A stretch of DNA of 41,267 nucleotides from an uncultured Nitrosopumilaceae archaeon (lineage in GTDB: Archaea; Thermoproteota; Nitrososphaeria; Nitrososphaerales; Nitrosopumilaceae), in contig CALCPD010000004.1 in assembly GCA_937897875.1 (NCBI GenBank), positions 1-41,267 of the forward strand, read 5' to 3'. Of this stretch, positions 1 to 7,888 are shown piece by piece. Within the stretch, counting starts at the first letter, position 1; each line of letters begins with the position of its first letter. The notes beneath the pieces are model-generated. The model was not told where the DNA came from. It saw nothing but the letters and a program-made list of their open reading frames with translations, and ran no database searches. A program made the translations under genes and the position numbers.

Positions 1-462
1 AATTATTGAGCGTAGTTTTTCAACAATTTCTTTCACTTGTTCTTCTACATTTTTCTGGGGTTCAATTGAAACACGACCATCCTTCATGGCTTGTTCAATT
101 CTCAATGGAGGATGAGGTAAGTGAGTTCTAGGATCAACATATGTTTTAGCGATATATTCAACGATTTGTTTTCTCTTTTGATCAATCATTTTTCTTCTTT
201 GATCAGTGGTAAGGTTAAGATCACCCTTCTCAAACATTATTTGAGCAATCTCAGTTTTATCCTCAGTCTTAAAGGCTGCAAGTAGTTTTTCAGTAGAAGG
301 TTTGGTACCTTTTCCAGAATCAGTGTAAATTTCATCAGATATCAAAACTGCAGAAATATCTTTTTTTTTACCCAATTTGTAATCCAAAGCAGGATCAGGT
401 TTAACTAAAATTTCAAATTTTTCCCCTTCAAAAGAAAATCTAACTACAGTCGTATCAGCCAT
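1..462 (-). CDS. sdo1: Ribosome maturation protein SBDS/Sdo1 (partial, C-terminus outside window)
   Basis: This gene is read on the minus strand from ATG at 462; 154 codons are visible and the frame stays open to the left edge. The N-terminal part matches the SBDS fold: residues around 38-60 form the conserved DAVL/S-type strand and K-rich loop, followed by TDDQTEI-like 'KTEDKTEIAQIM', then 'MIDQKRKQIVEYIAKTYVDP' and 'RIEQAMKD'. SBDS/Sdo1 acts with an EF-2-like GTPase in releasing eIF6 (aIF6) from the large ribosomal subunit. The C-terminal domains are missing because of the window edge, not because the gene is broken. It is divergent from rpo3 with 60 bp between start codons. Family assignment comes from remembered motif similarity and is confident. 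Confidence 0.9.
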   Translation of the reverse strand, partial: MADTTVVRFSFEGEKFEILVKPDPALDYKLGKKKDISAVLISDEIYTDSGKGTKPSTEKLLAAFKTEDKTEIAQIMFEKGDLNLTTDQRRKMIDQKRKQIVEYIAKTYVDPRTHLPHPPLRIEQAMKDGRVSIEPQKNVEEQVKEIVEKLRSII

Positions 463-487
463 TTCTAAATTATGTATTATAATTTGG

Positions 488-498
488 TATTTATCTAT
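488..498. promoter_or_regulatory. Overlapping divergent TATA-like elements (SBDS / rpo3)
   Basis: The only AT-rich TATA-like stretch at the right distance for both genes is tatttatctat. Read on the minus strand as GATAAATA it lies 26-33 bp from the SBDS ATG (462); read on the plus strand it lies about 25-32 bp from the rpo3 GTG (523). Leaderless transcription is inferred, not seen. Confidence 0.45.
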
Positions 499-522
499 AC
501 GTAAAACTAGCTAGATTTTTAT

Positions 523-1188
523 GTGCACTTTGACGATTTTCAACAAGATTTGTCATCATTAGACGTAATTAGTAAAGATTCTGAAAAAATAGCTATAAAG
601 CTAAAAGGAGTTCCACTACAATATGCAAATGCACTTAGACGAGTATGTTTAAACGGAGTTCCAGTTTTTGCAATAGATACAGTAGATATTATTGAAAACA
701 CTTCAGTATTACCAGATGAAGGATTAGCACACAGATTAGGATTAATTCCATTAAAAACAGATCTTAGTAGATTCAACGAACCATCAAAATGTGATTGTCA
801 AAGTGAATCAGGTTGCTCAAACTGTAAAATTCTATTAGTTTTAGATTCTGGAGAATCAGATCAAACCAGAGCAGTTCTGTCTAGTGAGTTATCATCAGAA
901 GATGACACAGTAAAGCCAGTTTCAGATAAAATTCCAATTGTTCAATTAGCTCCAGGTCAAAAAATCAAAATTGAATGCTATGCAAGACTAGGACGTGGAA
1001 CAGAACATGCAAAATGGAATTCCTCAAACATTGCAACACTTACAGATACGAACAAAGATGATGAGAAAATTCTTACTGTAGAATCTACAGGAGCCTTAAA
1101 TCCAGAACAAATTGTTCTCGAAGGGGTTCAAGAAGTAGGTAGAAGGGTTGTCGAATTCAAAGATATGATCAACAATATCGAAGAATAA
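523..1188 (+). CDS. rpo3: DNA-directed RNA polymerase subunit Rpo3 (RpoD)
   Basis: Alpha-like (Rpb3/Rpb5-alpha homologue) subunit of archaeal RNA polymerase, part of the D-L assembly platform. The protein is 221 aa and starts at GTG 523; the ATG at 521 is in another frame. Conserved blocks are 'QYANALRRVCLNGVPVFAIDTV' near residues 33-54 and 'DEGLAHRLGLIPL' near 65-77. Cys90, Cys92, Cys98 and Cys101 form a C-x-C-x5-C-x2-C loop resembling the zinc loop of eukaryotic Rpb3. No second ferredoxin-like cysteine domain of the kind described in Sulfolobus RpoD is present, consistent with the short length. It heads a co-directional cluster with rpl18e, rpl13 and rps9, the common archaeal order. Confidence 0.95.
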   Translation: MHFDDFQQDLSSLDVISKDSEKIAIKLKGVPLQYANALRRVCLNGVPVFAIDTVDIIENTSVLPDEGLAHRLGLIPLKTDLSRFNEPSKCDCQSESGCSNCKILLVLDSGESDQTRAVLSSELSSEDDTVKPVSDKIPIVQLAPGQKIKIECYARLGRGTEHAKWNSSNIATLTDTNKDDEKILTVESTGALNPEQIVLEGVQEVGRRVVEFKDMINNIEE

Positions 1189-1233
1189 TACAAGCATAGA
1201 CATTATATTTGGGTTTTAAGCCGGATTATTCAC

Positions 1234-1581
1234 ATGACTAATCAAGTTGTTATACGTATGGCAAGCGATCTCAAAAAAGCATCAACTAAAAACGATGCTC
1301 CAATTTGGAAGAAATTAGCAGAATACGCACTTAAACCATCAATCGCAAGAAGAGATATCAATTTGAATAGAATTAATGAATTAACTAAAGAAAACGACAC
1401 AGTGGTATTTCCAGGTAAAGTTCTAGGTACAGGAACCGTATCACACAAAATTACATTATGTGCATTTTCAATTTCAAATGCTGCAGCAGCTAAAGTATTA
1501 GAAAACGGTGGAAAATTAATTACACATACAGATTTAATCAAACAAAACCCTACAGGTAAAGGAGTCGTACTACTTGGCTAA
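1234..1581 (+). CDS. rpl18e: Large ribosomal subunit protein eL18 (L18e)
   Basis: 115-aa archaeal/eukaryotic ribosomal protein of the large subunit. Recognisable elements are the N-terminal 'KKASTKNDAPIWKKLAEYAL' region, 'RRDINLNRINELT', and 'VVFPGKVLGTGTVSHKITLCAFSIS', typical of the L15/L18e fold, ending in 'NPTGKGVVLLG'. Length is normal for archaeal L18e. It follows rpo3 by 45 bp and its last 8 bp overlap the start of rpl13, so the two are almost certainly co-transcribed and translationally coupled. Confidence 0.95.
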   Translation: MTNQVVIRMASDLKKASTKNDAPIWKKLAEYALKPSIARRDINLNRINELTKENDTVVFPGKVLGTGTVSHKITLCAFSISNAAAAKVLENGGKLITHTDLIKQNPTGKGVVLLG

Positions 1582-2083
1582 TGGAAGAATTAACAAACCA
1601 GCTGGAAGAAATTCAAATACTTCAAAACAAGAAGTAGTAGTTAGAACAGACAGACCAATTGTTGTAGATGCAACAAATCACATTGCAGGTAGATTATCAT
1701 CAAATGTAGCTAAACTACTATTGCAAGGCCACAGAGTTACAGTGATTAACTGTGAAAAAATTATGATGAGTGGAACAAGATCAAACCAAATACAAGAGTA
1801 TAGAGAATTTTTAGAAATTAACAGTATCATCAATTACAAACATGGACCAGTACACTATAGAAGACCAGATACAATTATTGCAAAAATGATTCGTCAAATG
1901 TTACCATTTGATAGAAAGCCATCAGGTAAATTAGCATTTCAAAGATTAAGAACTTACATCGGTGCACCAAACGACACCAAACCAATTGAAAAAATTCAAT
2001 TTGAAAAAGCACTAATCAAAAGAGAAGCATCTAATTATACAACATTAGCAGAAATATGTAGAGTAATAGGATGGACCGAATAA
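1574..2083 (+). CDS. rpl13: Large ribosomal subunit protein uL13
   Basis: 169-aa uL13. The core begins around residue 27 with 'RPIVVDATNHIAGRLSSNVAKLLLQGHRVTV', followed by 'YREFLEINSIINYKHGPVHYRRPDTI' and 'MLPFDRKPSGKLAFQRLRTYIG', all standard family blocks. The start is TTG at 1574 inside the end of rpl18e (8-bp overlap), giving a short basic/polar N-terminal extension of about 25 residues before the conserved core; an internal start would lack good spacing. One base separates its stop from the rps9 ATG, indicating tight operon structure. Confidence 0.93.
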   Translation: MANGRINKPAGRNSNTSKQEVVVRTDRPIVVDATNHIAGRLSSNVAKLLLQGHRVTVINCEKIMMSGTRSNQIQEYREFLEINSIINYKHGPVHYRRPDTIIAKMIRQMLPFDRKPSGKLAFQRLRTYIGAPNDTKPIEKIQFEKALIKREASNYTTLAEICRVIGWTE

Positions 2084-2084
2084 A

Positions 2085-2531
2085 ATGATTCCAAAAACTG
2101 AAATTTATTTTGCAACTAGAAAAACAGCTAGTGCACACGTATACATTACAAAAGGAGTAGGTAAAGTTAGAATCAATAATGTTCCAGTTGAAATGATTCC
2201 ACAAGAAACTGCTCGTGAAATTATTTTAGCACCACTCGAAATTACAGGGGATTTAAGAGATAAAATTGATATTTCAATTAGAGTCAGAGGAGGAGGCTAC
2301 ATGGGACAAGCCAGTGCAATTGCAACTGGAATCACCAGAGCACTAGTAGGTTGGACAAAGTCAAAAAAAGAACCTAAAGATCACCCTTTTCCAAAATCAA
2401 CTAGAGAAGACCTCAGAAAAAGAATCACTGATTTTGATAAATATCTAGTAAGTGGAGATGCCAGACAAAAAGAACCAAAGAAATTTGGCGGACCTGGTGC
2501 AAGAAGAAGAAAACAGAAATCATACCGTTAG
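2085..2531 (+). CDS. rps9: Small ribosomal subunit protein uS9
   Basis: 148-aa uS9 with the diagnostic 'TRKTASAHVYITKGVGKVRINN' N-terminal block, 'IRVRGGGYMGQASAIATGITRALV' in the middle, and the invariant 'KFGGPGARRRKQKSYR' tail that reaches the ribosomal P site. ATG at 2085 follows the rpl13 stop by one base. In many archaea rpoN and rpoK follow rps9; here a nucleotidyltransferase follows after 3 bp instead, and I see no rpoN/rpoK-sized frame in between. Confidence 0.95.
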   Translation: MIPKTEIYFATRKTASAHVYITKGVGKVRINNVPVEMIPQETAREIILAPLEITGDLRDKIDISIRVRGGGYMGQASAIATGITRALVGWTKSKKEPKDHPFPKSTREDLRKRITDFDKYLVSGDARQKEPKKFGGPGARRRKQKSYR

Positions 2532-2534
2532 ACT

Positions 2535-3251
2535 GTGAAAGCTGTAATTTTAGCAGGGGGAAAAGGTACCCGTGGAAAACCATATACAGAATATTTTCCA
2601 AAAGCTATGACCCCAATCAACGGAAAACCATTGATAGATTATGTTGTAAGATATTTGAAATCATTTAATTTTATTAAAGAAATAATCATAATTTCAGATT
2701 ATGACGGATTAGGAGGTCAAATTAAAAACTACTACGGCAATCAAAAAAATATAAAATTTGTTCAAGATTCACAAAGTGGCACTGGAGGAGATTTACTTCA
2801 TATTGAAAAAGAACTAAAAAATGAATCACAATTTCTATTATGGTTTGTAGATAATCTATGTGCAATTGATGTAAAAAAAATGAGAGATAAATTCAAAGAA
2901 AAAAATAGTTTTGCATGTGTAGCAACTAGAACAAAAAGAAAAGAAGAGACGGGTTTTGCAACAGTAAAAGATGGAATAATTACAGAATTCAAAGAAAAAC
3001 CAATTATGAAATTACAATTATCAGAATGTCTAGGAATCTACATGTTAGGAAAAGAAATTATTCAAAAAATAAAGAAGAAGAAACAAAAACAAGTGAATTT
3101 GTCATTTGATATTTTACAACAATTATCAAAAGAAGGCAAAATTAGTGCTCACGATATAGGAGATAGAGAGTGGATTGATGCAGAATCACCAATGATTTTA
3201 GAGAGAAACGAGAAAATAGTAACGAAAATCATAAAACAGATGGGACTGTAG
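2535..3251 (+). CDS. Sugar-1-phosphate nucleotidyltransferase (RfbA/GlmU N-terminal type)
   Basis: 238-aa NTP_transferase-fold protein starting at GTG 2535. The N terminus 'MKAVILAGGKGTRGKPYTEYFPKAM' is the nucleotide-binding signature (G-G-x-G-T-R then P-K), followed by 'PLIDYVVRYL', 'DSQSGTGGDLL', and a late 'EWIDAESPMIL'. It covers only the catalytic domain, with no left-handed beta-helix repeat, so it resembles glucose-1-phosphate thymidylyl/uridylyltransferases more than full-length GlmU. The actual sugar and nucleotide cannot be told from sequence. Transcription with rps9 is likely (3-bp gap). Its last 23 bp overlap, tail to tail, the end of leuD on the other strand. Confidence 0.85.
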   Translation: MKAVILAGGKGTRGKPYTEYFPKAMTPINGKPLIDYVVRYLKSFNFIKEIIIISDYDGLGGQIKNYYGNQKNIKFVQDSQSGTGGDLLHIEKELKNESQFLLWFVDNLCAIDVKKMRDKFKEKNSFACVATRTKRKEETGFATVKDGIITEFKEKPIMKLQLSECLGIYMLGKEIIQKIKKKKQKQVNLSFDILQQLSKEGKISAHDIGDREWIDAESPMILERNEKIVTKIIKQMGL

Positions 3252-3813
3252 ACTTTTTTTCAAATTCAGATATTTCATCCACATATTGAAAAGTTTGTGC
3301 AATATCATCTAGACCTTCTAAAAGGATTTTTTTCTTATGGGAATTAATTGTAAAGGAGATAGATTCAGAAGGTGTTTTAATTATTTGATTTTCTAAATCC
3401 ACTTCAACAACATTAGTTTCTTGTAAGAGTTTTTGAATTATTTCAGATTCCAATGAGATAGGCAAAATTCCATTTTTAAAACAATTGCTAAAAAAGATAT
3501 CAGCGAAGGATGATGAAATTATTACAGAAAAGCCATAATCATCCAGAGCCCAAACAGCATGTTCTCTACTAGAACCACAACCAAAATTATCACCAGCTAC
3601 TAAAATTTTTGAGCCATCATATTTAGGATCATTTAAAATAAAATCAGATTTCATGTTTTCATTTTCATCATATCTCCAATTAAAAAATAAAAACTTGCCA
3701 AATCCAGATTTTTGAACTAATTTTAGAAATTGTTTTGGAATTATTTGATCAGTGTCTACATTTACTTTATCAAGGGGGGTAACAATACTTTTGACATTTT
3801 GAAATGGTTCCAT
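3229..3813 (-). CDS. leuD: 3-isopropylmalate dehydratase small subunit, bacterial type
   Basis: 194-aa swivelling-domain subunit of the isomerase converting 2-isopropylmalate to 3-isopropylmalate in leucine synthesis. It aligns with the E. coli-type LeuD: 'VTPLDKVNVDTDQIIPKQFLKLVQKSGFGKFLFFNWRY' near residues 11-48, then '[17 protein letters not shown]', 'SSSFADIFFSNCFKNGILPI'. The length is that of the bacterial form, about 30 residues longer than the archaeal form encoded nearby. It lies 1 bp downstream of its partner leuC, so they form a complex and a co-transcribed pair. Substrate-loop residues are F-L-K-L. Confidence 0.92.
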   Translation of the reverse strand: MEPFQNVKSIVTPLDKVNVDTDQIIPKQFLKLVQKSGFGKFLFFNWRYDENENMKSDFILNDPKYDGSKILVAGDNFGCGSSREHAVWALDDYGFSVIISSSFADIFFSNCFKNGILPISLESEIIQKLLQETNVVEVDLENQIIKTPSESISFTINSHKKKILLEGLDDIAQTFQYVDEISEFEKKSTVPSVL

Positions 3814-3814
3814 A

Positions 3815-5230
3815 TTAATTCAAATCCAATTTCCTTACATCTACAAAATGACCATTAATTGCTGCAGCTGCAGCCATCACAGGACTAACCAAATGAGTTC
3901 TACCACCATTACCTTGTCTGCCTTCAAAATTTCTGTTTGATGTACTAGCGCATCGTTCACCAGGTGACAAAATATCAGGATTCATGCCCAGACACATACT
4001 GCATCCAGCCTCTCTCCATTCAAAATTAGCATCAATGAAAATTTTGTCTAATCCCATTTCTTCAGCTTGTTTTTTTACCATTTGAGAGCCAGGAACCACC
4101 ATAGCATGAACATTTGATGCAACCTTTTGTCCCTGAACAATCTTTGAAGATTCTATAAGATCCTCCAATCTTGCATTAGTGCAAGAACCGATAAACACCC
4201 TGTCAATTGTAATATCTTCAATCATAGTTCCAGATTTAAGATCCATATACTCAAGGGCTTTTTCAGCTCCTTTCTTTTGATTAACATCGCCATTGGAAAA
4301 TTCATCAGGGGATGGAATTGGTTCGTCCACATCGCAAGTCATTCCAGGATTTGTTCCCCAACTAACTTGAGGGGCAATATCATTAATGTTTAAAATAAAT
4401 TGTTTATCAAAAATTGCATCAGAATCTGTTTTGAGATTTTCTTTCCAAGAATCCACAAGAGTTTCATAATTTTTTGGCGTATATTCTCGATCTCGTAAAT
4501 AATCAAAAGTTTTTTGATCAGGTGCAATTAATCCTGCACGAGCTCCTCCTTCAATAGACATATTACAAATTGTCATTCTTTGATCCATTGAAAGATCAGT
4601 TATTCCTTCACCCCGATACTCAATGACAGTACCAGTTCCACCAGCAGTTCCAATATTTTTGATTATTGATAAAATAATATCTTTAGCAGTTACAGCATGA
4701 GGATTATTTCTTTTTCCCTCAACTCTAACTTCAAATGTTTTTGGTTTTTCTAACCATAGTGTTTGAGATGCCAATACATGTTCAACTTCACTAGTTCCAA
4801 TTCCCAATGCTAATGCACCAAACGCACCATGGGTGGAAGTATGACTATCTCCACAAACAATAGTAGAACCAGGCAAAGTTATACCTAATTGAGGCCCAAT
4901 TACATGAACAATTCCTTGGTTAGGACTGTTAATATCAAATAATTTTATTCCAAAATCTTTGCAATTATTCTCTAGTGTCTTAATTTGAACAGCAGAAGTT
5001 TGATCCAAGATAGGCAAAGTGCGGTCACTAGTTGGAACATTATGATCCATAGTAGCAATTGTCAAGTCAGGACGTCGAACTTGTCTATTATTCATACGCA
5101 ATCCATCAAATGCTTGAGGAGAGGTTACTTCATGAACAAGATGTCTATCAATGTAGATTAAAGCAGGTTCATTTTGTTTTTCAACAACAATATGAGATTC
5201 CCAAATTTTTTCAAAAAGTGTTTTTCCCAT
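3815..5230 (-). CDS. leuC: 3-isopropylmalate dehydratase large subunit, bacterial type
   Basis: 471-aa aconitase-family subunit; I chose ATG at 5230 ('[10 protein letters not shown]') because it matches the family N terminus and sits 1 bp after the upstream stop, whereas an extension to 5275 would overlap that gene. Cluster ligands are visible in '[14 protein letters not shown]' and '[11 protein letters not shown]', which bind a [4Fe-4S] cluster. '[26 protein letters not shown]' is the conserved substrate-side block. With the adjacent small subunit it makes a complete LeuCD enzyme for leucine biosynthesis. Length and motifs match the bacterial LeuC group rather than the roughly 420-aa archaeal group. 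Confidence 0.93.
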   Translation of the reverse strand: MGKTLFEKIWESHIVVEKQNEPALIYIDRHLVHEVTSPQAFDGLRMNNRQVRRPDLTIATMDHNVPTSDRTLPILDQTSAVQIKTLENNCKDFGIKLFDINSPNQGIVHVIGPQLGITLPGSTIVCGDSHTSTHGAFGALALGIGTSEVEHVLASQTLWLEKPKTFEVRVEGKRNNPHAVTAKDIILSIIKNIGTAGGTGTVIEYRGEGITDLSMDQRMTICNMSIEGGARAGLIAPDQKTFDYLRDREYTPKNYETLVDSWKENLKTDSDAIFDKQFILNINDIAPQVSWGTNPGMTCDVDEPIPSPDEFSNGDVNQKKGAEKALEYMDLKSGTMIEDITIDRVFIGSCTNARLEDLIESSKIVQGQKVASNVHAMVVPGSQMVKKQAEEMGLDKIFIDANFEWREAGCSMCLGMNPDILSPGERCASTSNRNFEGRQGNGGRTHLVSPVMAAAAAINGHFVDVRKLDLN

Positions 5231-5231
5231 T

Positions 5232-5723
5232 TTAATCCTGATCTGGCTTATACTTGAATAATCCACCTGCTGCAATTATTTTTCCAATAATTTCAGAGAA
5301 AGGTTTCATTTTGTATGTTTGATTTTTGGTAATATTTTTTATTTCATTTTTTGAAACATCAATATCAATTTCATCACCTTCAGAAATTCCATCATATGCA
5401 TCTTGATCAATTTCAATAGGTAACAAAAATGCACCATCAACAGAATTTCGATAAAAAATTCTTGCAAAAGATAAAGCTAGAATTGCTTTTACTCCAGAAT
5501 GAGACAATGCAATAGGAGCATGTTCACGAGATGAACCGCATCCAAAGTTCTTTCCAGATAAAATAAAATCACCTTCTTTTACTTTAGAATGAAAATCAGG
5601 ATCTAATCCTTCCATTGCATGAGTAGCAAGTTCTGCATAATCGTGTACTTTGAGATATTGACCAGGAATAATTACATCAGTGTCAATATTATCACGGGCA
5701 TATTTTATGATATTTCCTTTCAT
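5232..5723 (-). CDS. 3-isopropylmalate/homoaconitate dehydratase small subunit, archaeal type
   Basis: 163-aa small subunit of the LeuD/HacB family. '[24 protein letters not shown]' contains the specificity loop, here Y-L-K-V; in Methanocaldococcus the described pattern is YLRT for homoaconitase and YLVY-like for isopropylmalate isomerase, so this loop does not settle the substrate. '[18 protein letters not shown]' and '[19 protein letters not shown]' are standard. Its start overlaps the stop of the archaeal-type large subunit by 4 bp (ATGA), and the bacterial-type leuC follows after 1 bp. Candidate roles are isopropylmalate isomerase, homoaconitase for the LysW lysine route, or another hydro-lyase. 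Confidence 0.88.
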   Translation of the reverse strand: MKGNIIKYARDNIDTDVIIPGQYLKVHDYAELATHAMEGLDPDFHSKVKEGDFILSGKNFGCGSSREHAPIALSHSGVKAILALSFARIFYRNSVDGAFLLPIEIDQDAYDGISEGDEIDIDVSKNEIKNITKNQTYKMKPFSEIIGKIIAAGGLFKYKPDQD

Positions 5724-6991
5724 TTCAAATCCCTCGGGTCAGTAATTTTTCCAGTAACTGCAGACGCTGCTGCAACCATTGGAGATGAAAGATAAGTTTG
5801 TGATTCAACATGACCCATTCTACCAGGGAAATTTCTATTAGTGGTACTGATACAGATTTCATCTTTTGCCAATACTCCCATATGAGCACCGCAGCAGGCA
5901 CCACAAGTAGGTGGACCAACAGTAACACCAGCATCTAAGAAAATTTTCAATAGACCATTTTCCATAGCACGTTGATAAATTGAGATTGCGGCAGGTAAAA
6001 CTTCAGTTCTAATCTTAACTTTTCTTCCTTTGAGAACTTTTGCGGCAGCTTCCAAATCTTCGTATTTTGCACCAGTACAAGATCCAATGTATGATTTATC
6101 TAATTCAACAGAAGGTGCTTCACCTACAACACATGTGTTATCAGGTGAGAAAGGTTTTGCAATCATAGGTTCCATTTCGGAACTTTCAAATTCAAATATT
6201 TTAGAGTATTCTGCATCAGCATCACCATTTACTAAATTAAGATTTGTTGCACCTTTTGCAGAAAGATAGTCAACTACTTTTTGATCAGGTTCTACAATTC
6301 CATTTTTAGCTCCTGCTTCAGTTGTCATATTGCATAAAGTCAATCTACTTTCAACAGACATGTCATCAATTCCACTTCCACCAAATTGCATTGTTCTGTA
6401 TGCACCACCATCATTTCCTATTTCTCCAATAATTTTTAGAATCAAATCTTTTGCCATCACATGATCAGGTAATTTTCCATTTAATTTGAAATAGTAAGTT
6501 TCTGGAACTTTAAACCAGATATTTCCATTTAACAAAACATATGCAATATCAGTATGTCCTAGACCAACTGCAAATGCACCTAATGCACCAGTTGTGTTTG
6601 TATGGGAATCACCACCGACATAAACATCACCTGGCATTACCATTGCTTGTTCATGAGATAGAGTATGACAGATACCATATTGACCCATTCCATATTTGAA
6701 ATGTTTCTCAATGCCGTAATTTTTTGTGAAATTTGATAATTTTACAATATTTTCGGCAGATAGTTTATCAGCTGATGGTACAAAGTGATCTTCAGCTACC
6801 CAAACTTTGGTAGGATCAAATAATTTATCAACTGCAATTCCTTGTTTCTTTAATTTATCAAAAACCTTGAGTACACCAGGTCCAGATACATCATGCATCA
6901 TTACTTTATCAACATCAGCAAAAACTACATCATCAGGTGCTACTGAAGACTTGCCTGAGGCACGTGCAAGGATCTTTTCAACTATATTCAT
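5720..6991 (-). CDS. 3-isopropylmalate/homoaconitate dehydratase large subunit, archaeal type
   Basis: 423-aa aconitase-superfamily large subunit with the [4Fe-4S] ligands Cys305 ('SYIGSCTGAKYEDL'), Cys363 and Cys366 ('GPPTCGACCGAHMGVLA'). 'CHTLSHEQAMVMPGDVYVGG' and 'DSHTNTTGALGAFAVGLGHTDIA' give the substrate-site blocks. The length fits the archaeal LeuC/HacA group. It is the first gene of a four-gene minus-strand unit carrying two complete dehydratases, and is divergent from cofE across 73 bp. Which of the two pairs serves leucine synthesis and what the other does cannot be decided from sequence alone. Confidence 0.9.
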   Translation of the reverse strand: MNIVEKILARASGKSSVAPDDVVFADVDKVMMHDVSGPGVLKVFDKLKKQGIAVDKLFDPTKVWVAEDHFVPSADKLSAENIVKLSNFTKNYGIEKHFKYGMGQYGICHTLSHEQAMVMPGDVYVGGDSHTNTTGALGAFAVGLGHTDIAYVLLNGNIWFKVPETYYFKLNGKLPDHVMAKDLILKIIGEIGNDGGAYRTMQFGGSGIDDMSVESRLTLCNMTTEAGAKNGIVEPDQKVVDYLSAKGATNLNLVNGDADAEYSKIFEFESSEMEPMIAKPFSPDNTCVVGEAPSVELDKSYIGSCTGAKYEDLEAAAKVLKGRKVKIRTEVLPAAISIYQRAMENGLLKIFLDAGVTVGPPTCGACCGAHMGVLAKDEICISTTNRNFPGRMGHVESQTYLSSPMVAAASAVTGKITDPRDLK

Positions 6992-7064
6992 AATTCAAAA
7001 AGTTCGCTCTTGGGATTAAAAGCTTTTCAGAACAATAAAAAAGAAATAGAATGTATACAATAAT

Positions 7065-7841
7065 GTGCAATTAACAGTATTACCTCTACTAGCAGAAAGA
7101 ATGGAAAATAAATTTGATATTTTTGAGGAATTAGAAAATACTCTAGAAAAAAATGAAGTAAAATTGCAAGAAGGGGATATCATAGTGATTTCAACAAAAT
7201 ATATCTCAAATTCACAAGGAAGAATTATAGATTTAGAGAAAATCAAAGCATCAGAATATGGTTTGAAAATTGCAGATGAATATCAATTAAAACCAGGAAT
7301 TGCAGAAATTATCATAAGAGAATCCGATAAAATTTTTGGAGGTATAGGGGGATTTGTTATCACATCAGCAGATAATATCATGGCACCAAATGCAGGTATT
7401 GATAAATCAAATGCTAAAAGAGGTAAAGCAATTCTATATCCAACAGATCCTTATCTAAGTGCAGAGCAAATTCGAAGAAAAATTTTCTTAAAATCATTAA
7501 TTCATGTGGGAATAATTTTAGTTGATAGTAGATTGATGCCAGCAAGAATTGGAACATCAGGAGTTGCAATATCATGTGCAGGAGTAGAACCAGTATTAGA
7601 TATGAGATCTAAAAAAGATCTTGATGGAAATCCATTGAAAGTTACATTTCAAGCAGTTGTAGACAATCTTGCAACAATTGCAAATCACAAAATGGGAGAA
7701 GGTGCAGAATCAAAACCATTTGCAATAGTTAGAAATTCGGGTGCTAAACTTACAGATAGAAAGATAAATTCTTCAGAAATGGCAATTGCACCAGAACAAT
7801 GTGTGTATGTCAGAGGACTTGCAAACCCACCAAAAAACTAA
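7065..7841 (+). CDS. cofE: Coenzyme F420-0:L-glutamate ligase
   Basis: 258-aa CofE, which adds gamma-linked glutamates to F420-0 using GTP. The start is GTG 7065 ('MQLTVLPLLAERM'); the fold begins with the usual beta strand before 'LEKNEVKLQEGDIIVISTKYISNSQGR'. Conserved elements include 'GGFVITSADNIMAPNAGIDKSN', 'LYPTDPYLSAEQIRRKI', 'LVDSRLMPARIGTSGVAISCAGVEPV' and 'DNLATIANHKMGEGAES'. It indicates that the organism makes F420, as known for thaumarchaea. No other F420 gene is in the window. An internal ATG at 7101 would cut the first conserved strand, so I keep the GTG. Confidence 0.92.
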   Translation: MQLTVLPLLAERMENKFDIFEELENTLEKNEVKLQEGDIIVISTKYISNSQGRIIDLEKIKASEYGLKIADEYQLKPGIAEIIIRESDKIFGGIGGFVITSADNIMAPNAGIDKSNAKRGKAILYPTDPYLSAEQIRRKIFLKSLIHVGIILVDSRLMPARIGTSGVAISCAGVEPVLDMRSKKDLDGNPLKVTFQAVVDNLATIANHKMGEGAESKPFAIVRNSGAKLTDRKINSSEMAIAPEQCVYVRGLANPPKN

Positions 7842-7888
7842 GGGTACTAGGTAAGTTTTTTTAAATAGAGGAATTTAAAATAAAAATC

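Noticed and set aside
521-523. ATG at 521 as start of rpo3
   Set aside because: It is out of frame with the Rpo3 coding sequence; the in-frame start is the GTG at 523.
5231-5275. 15-residue N-terminal extension of the bacterial-type leuC
   Set aside because: It would overlap the preceding small-subunit gene, and the family N terminus begins at '[10 protein letters not shown]' (5230).
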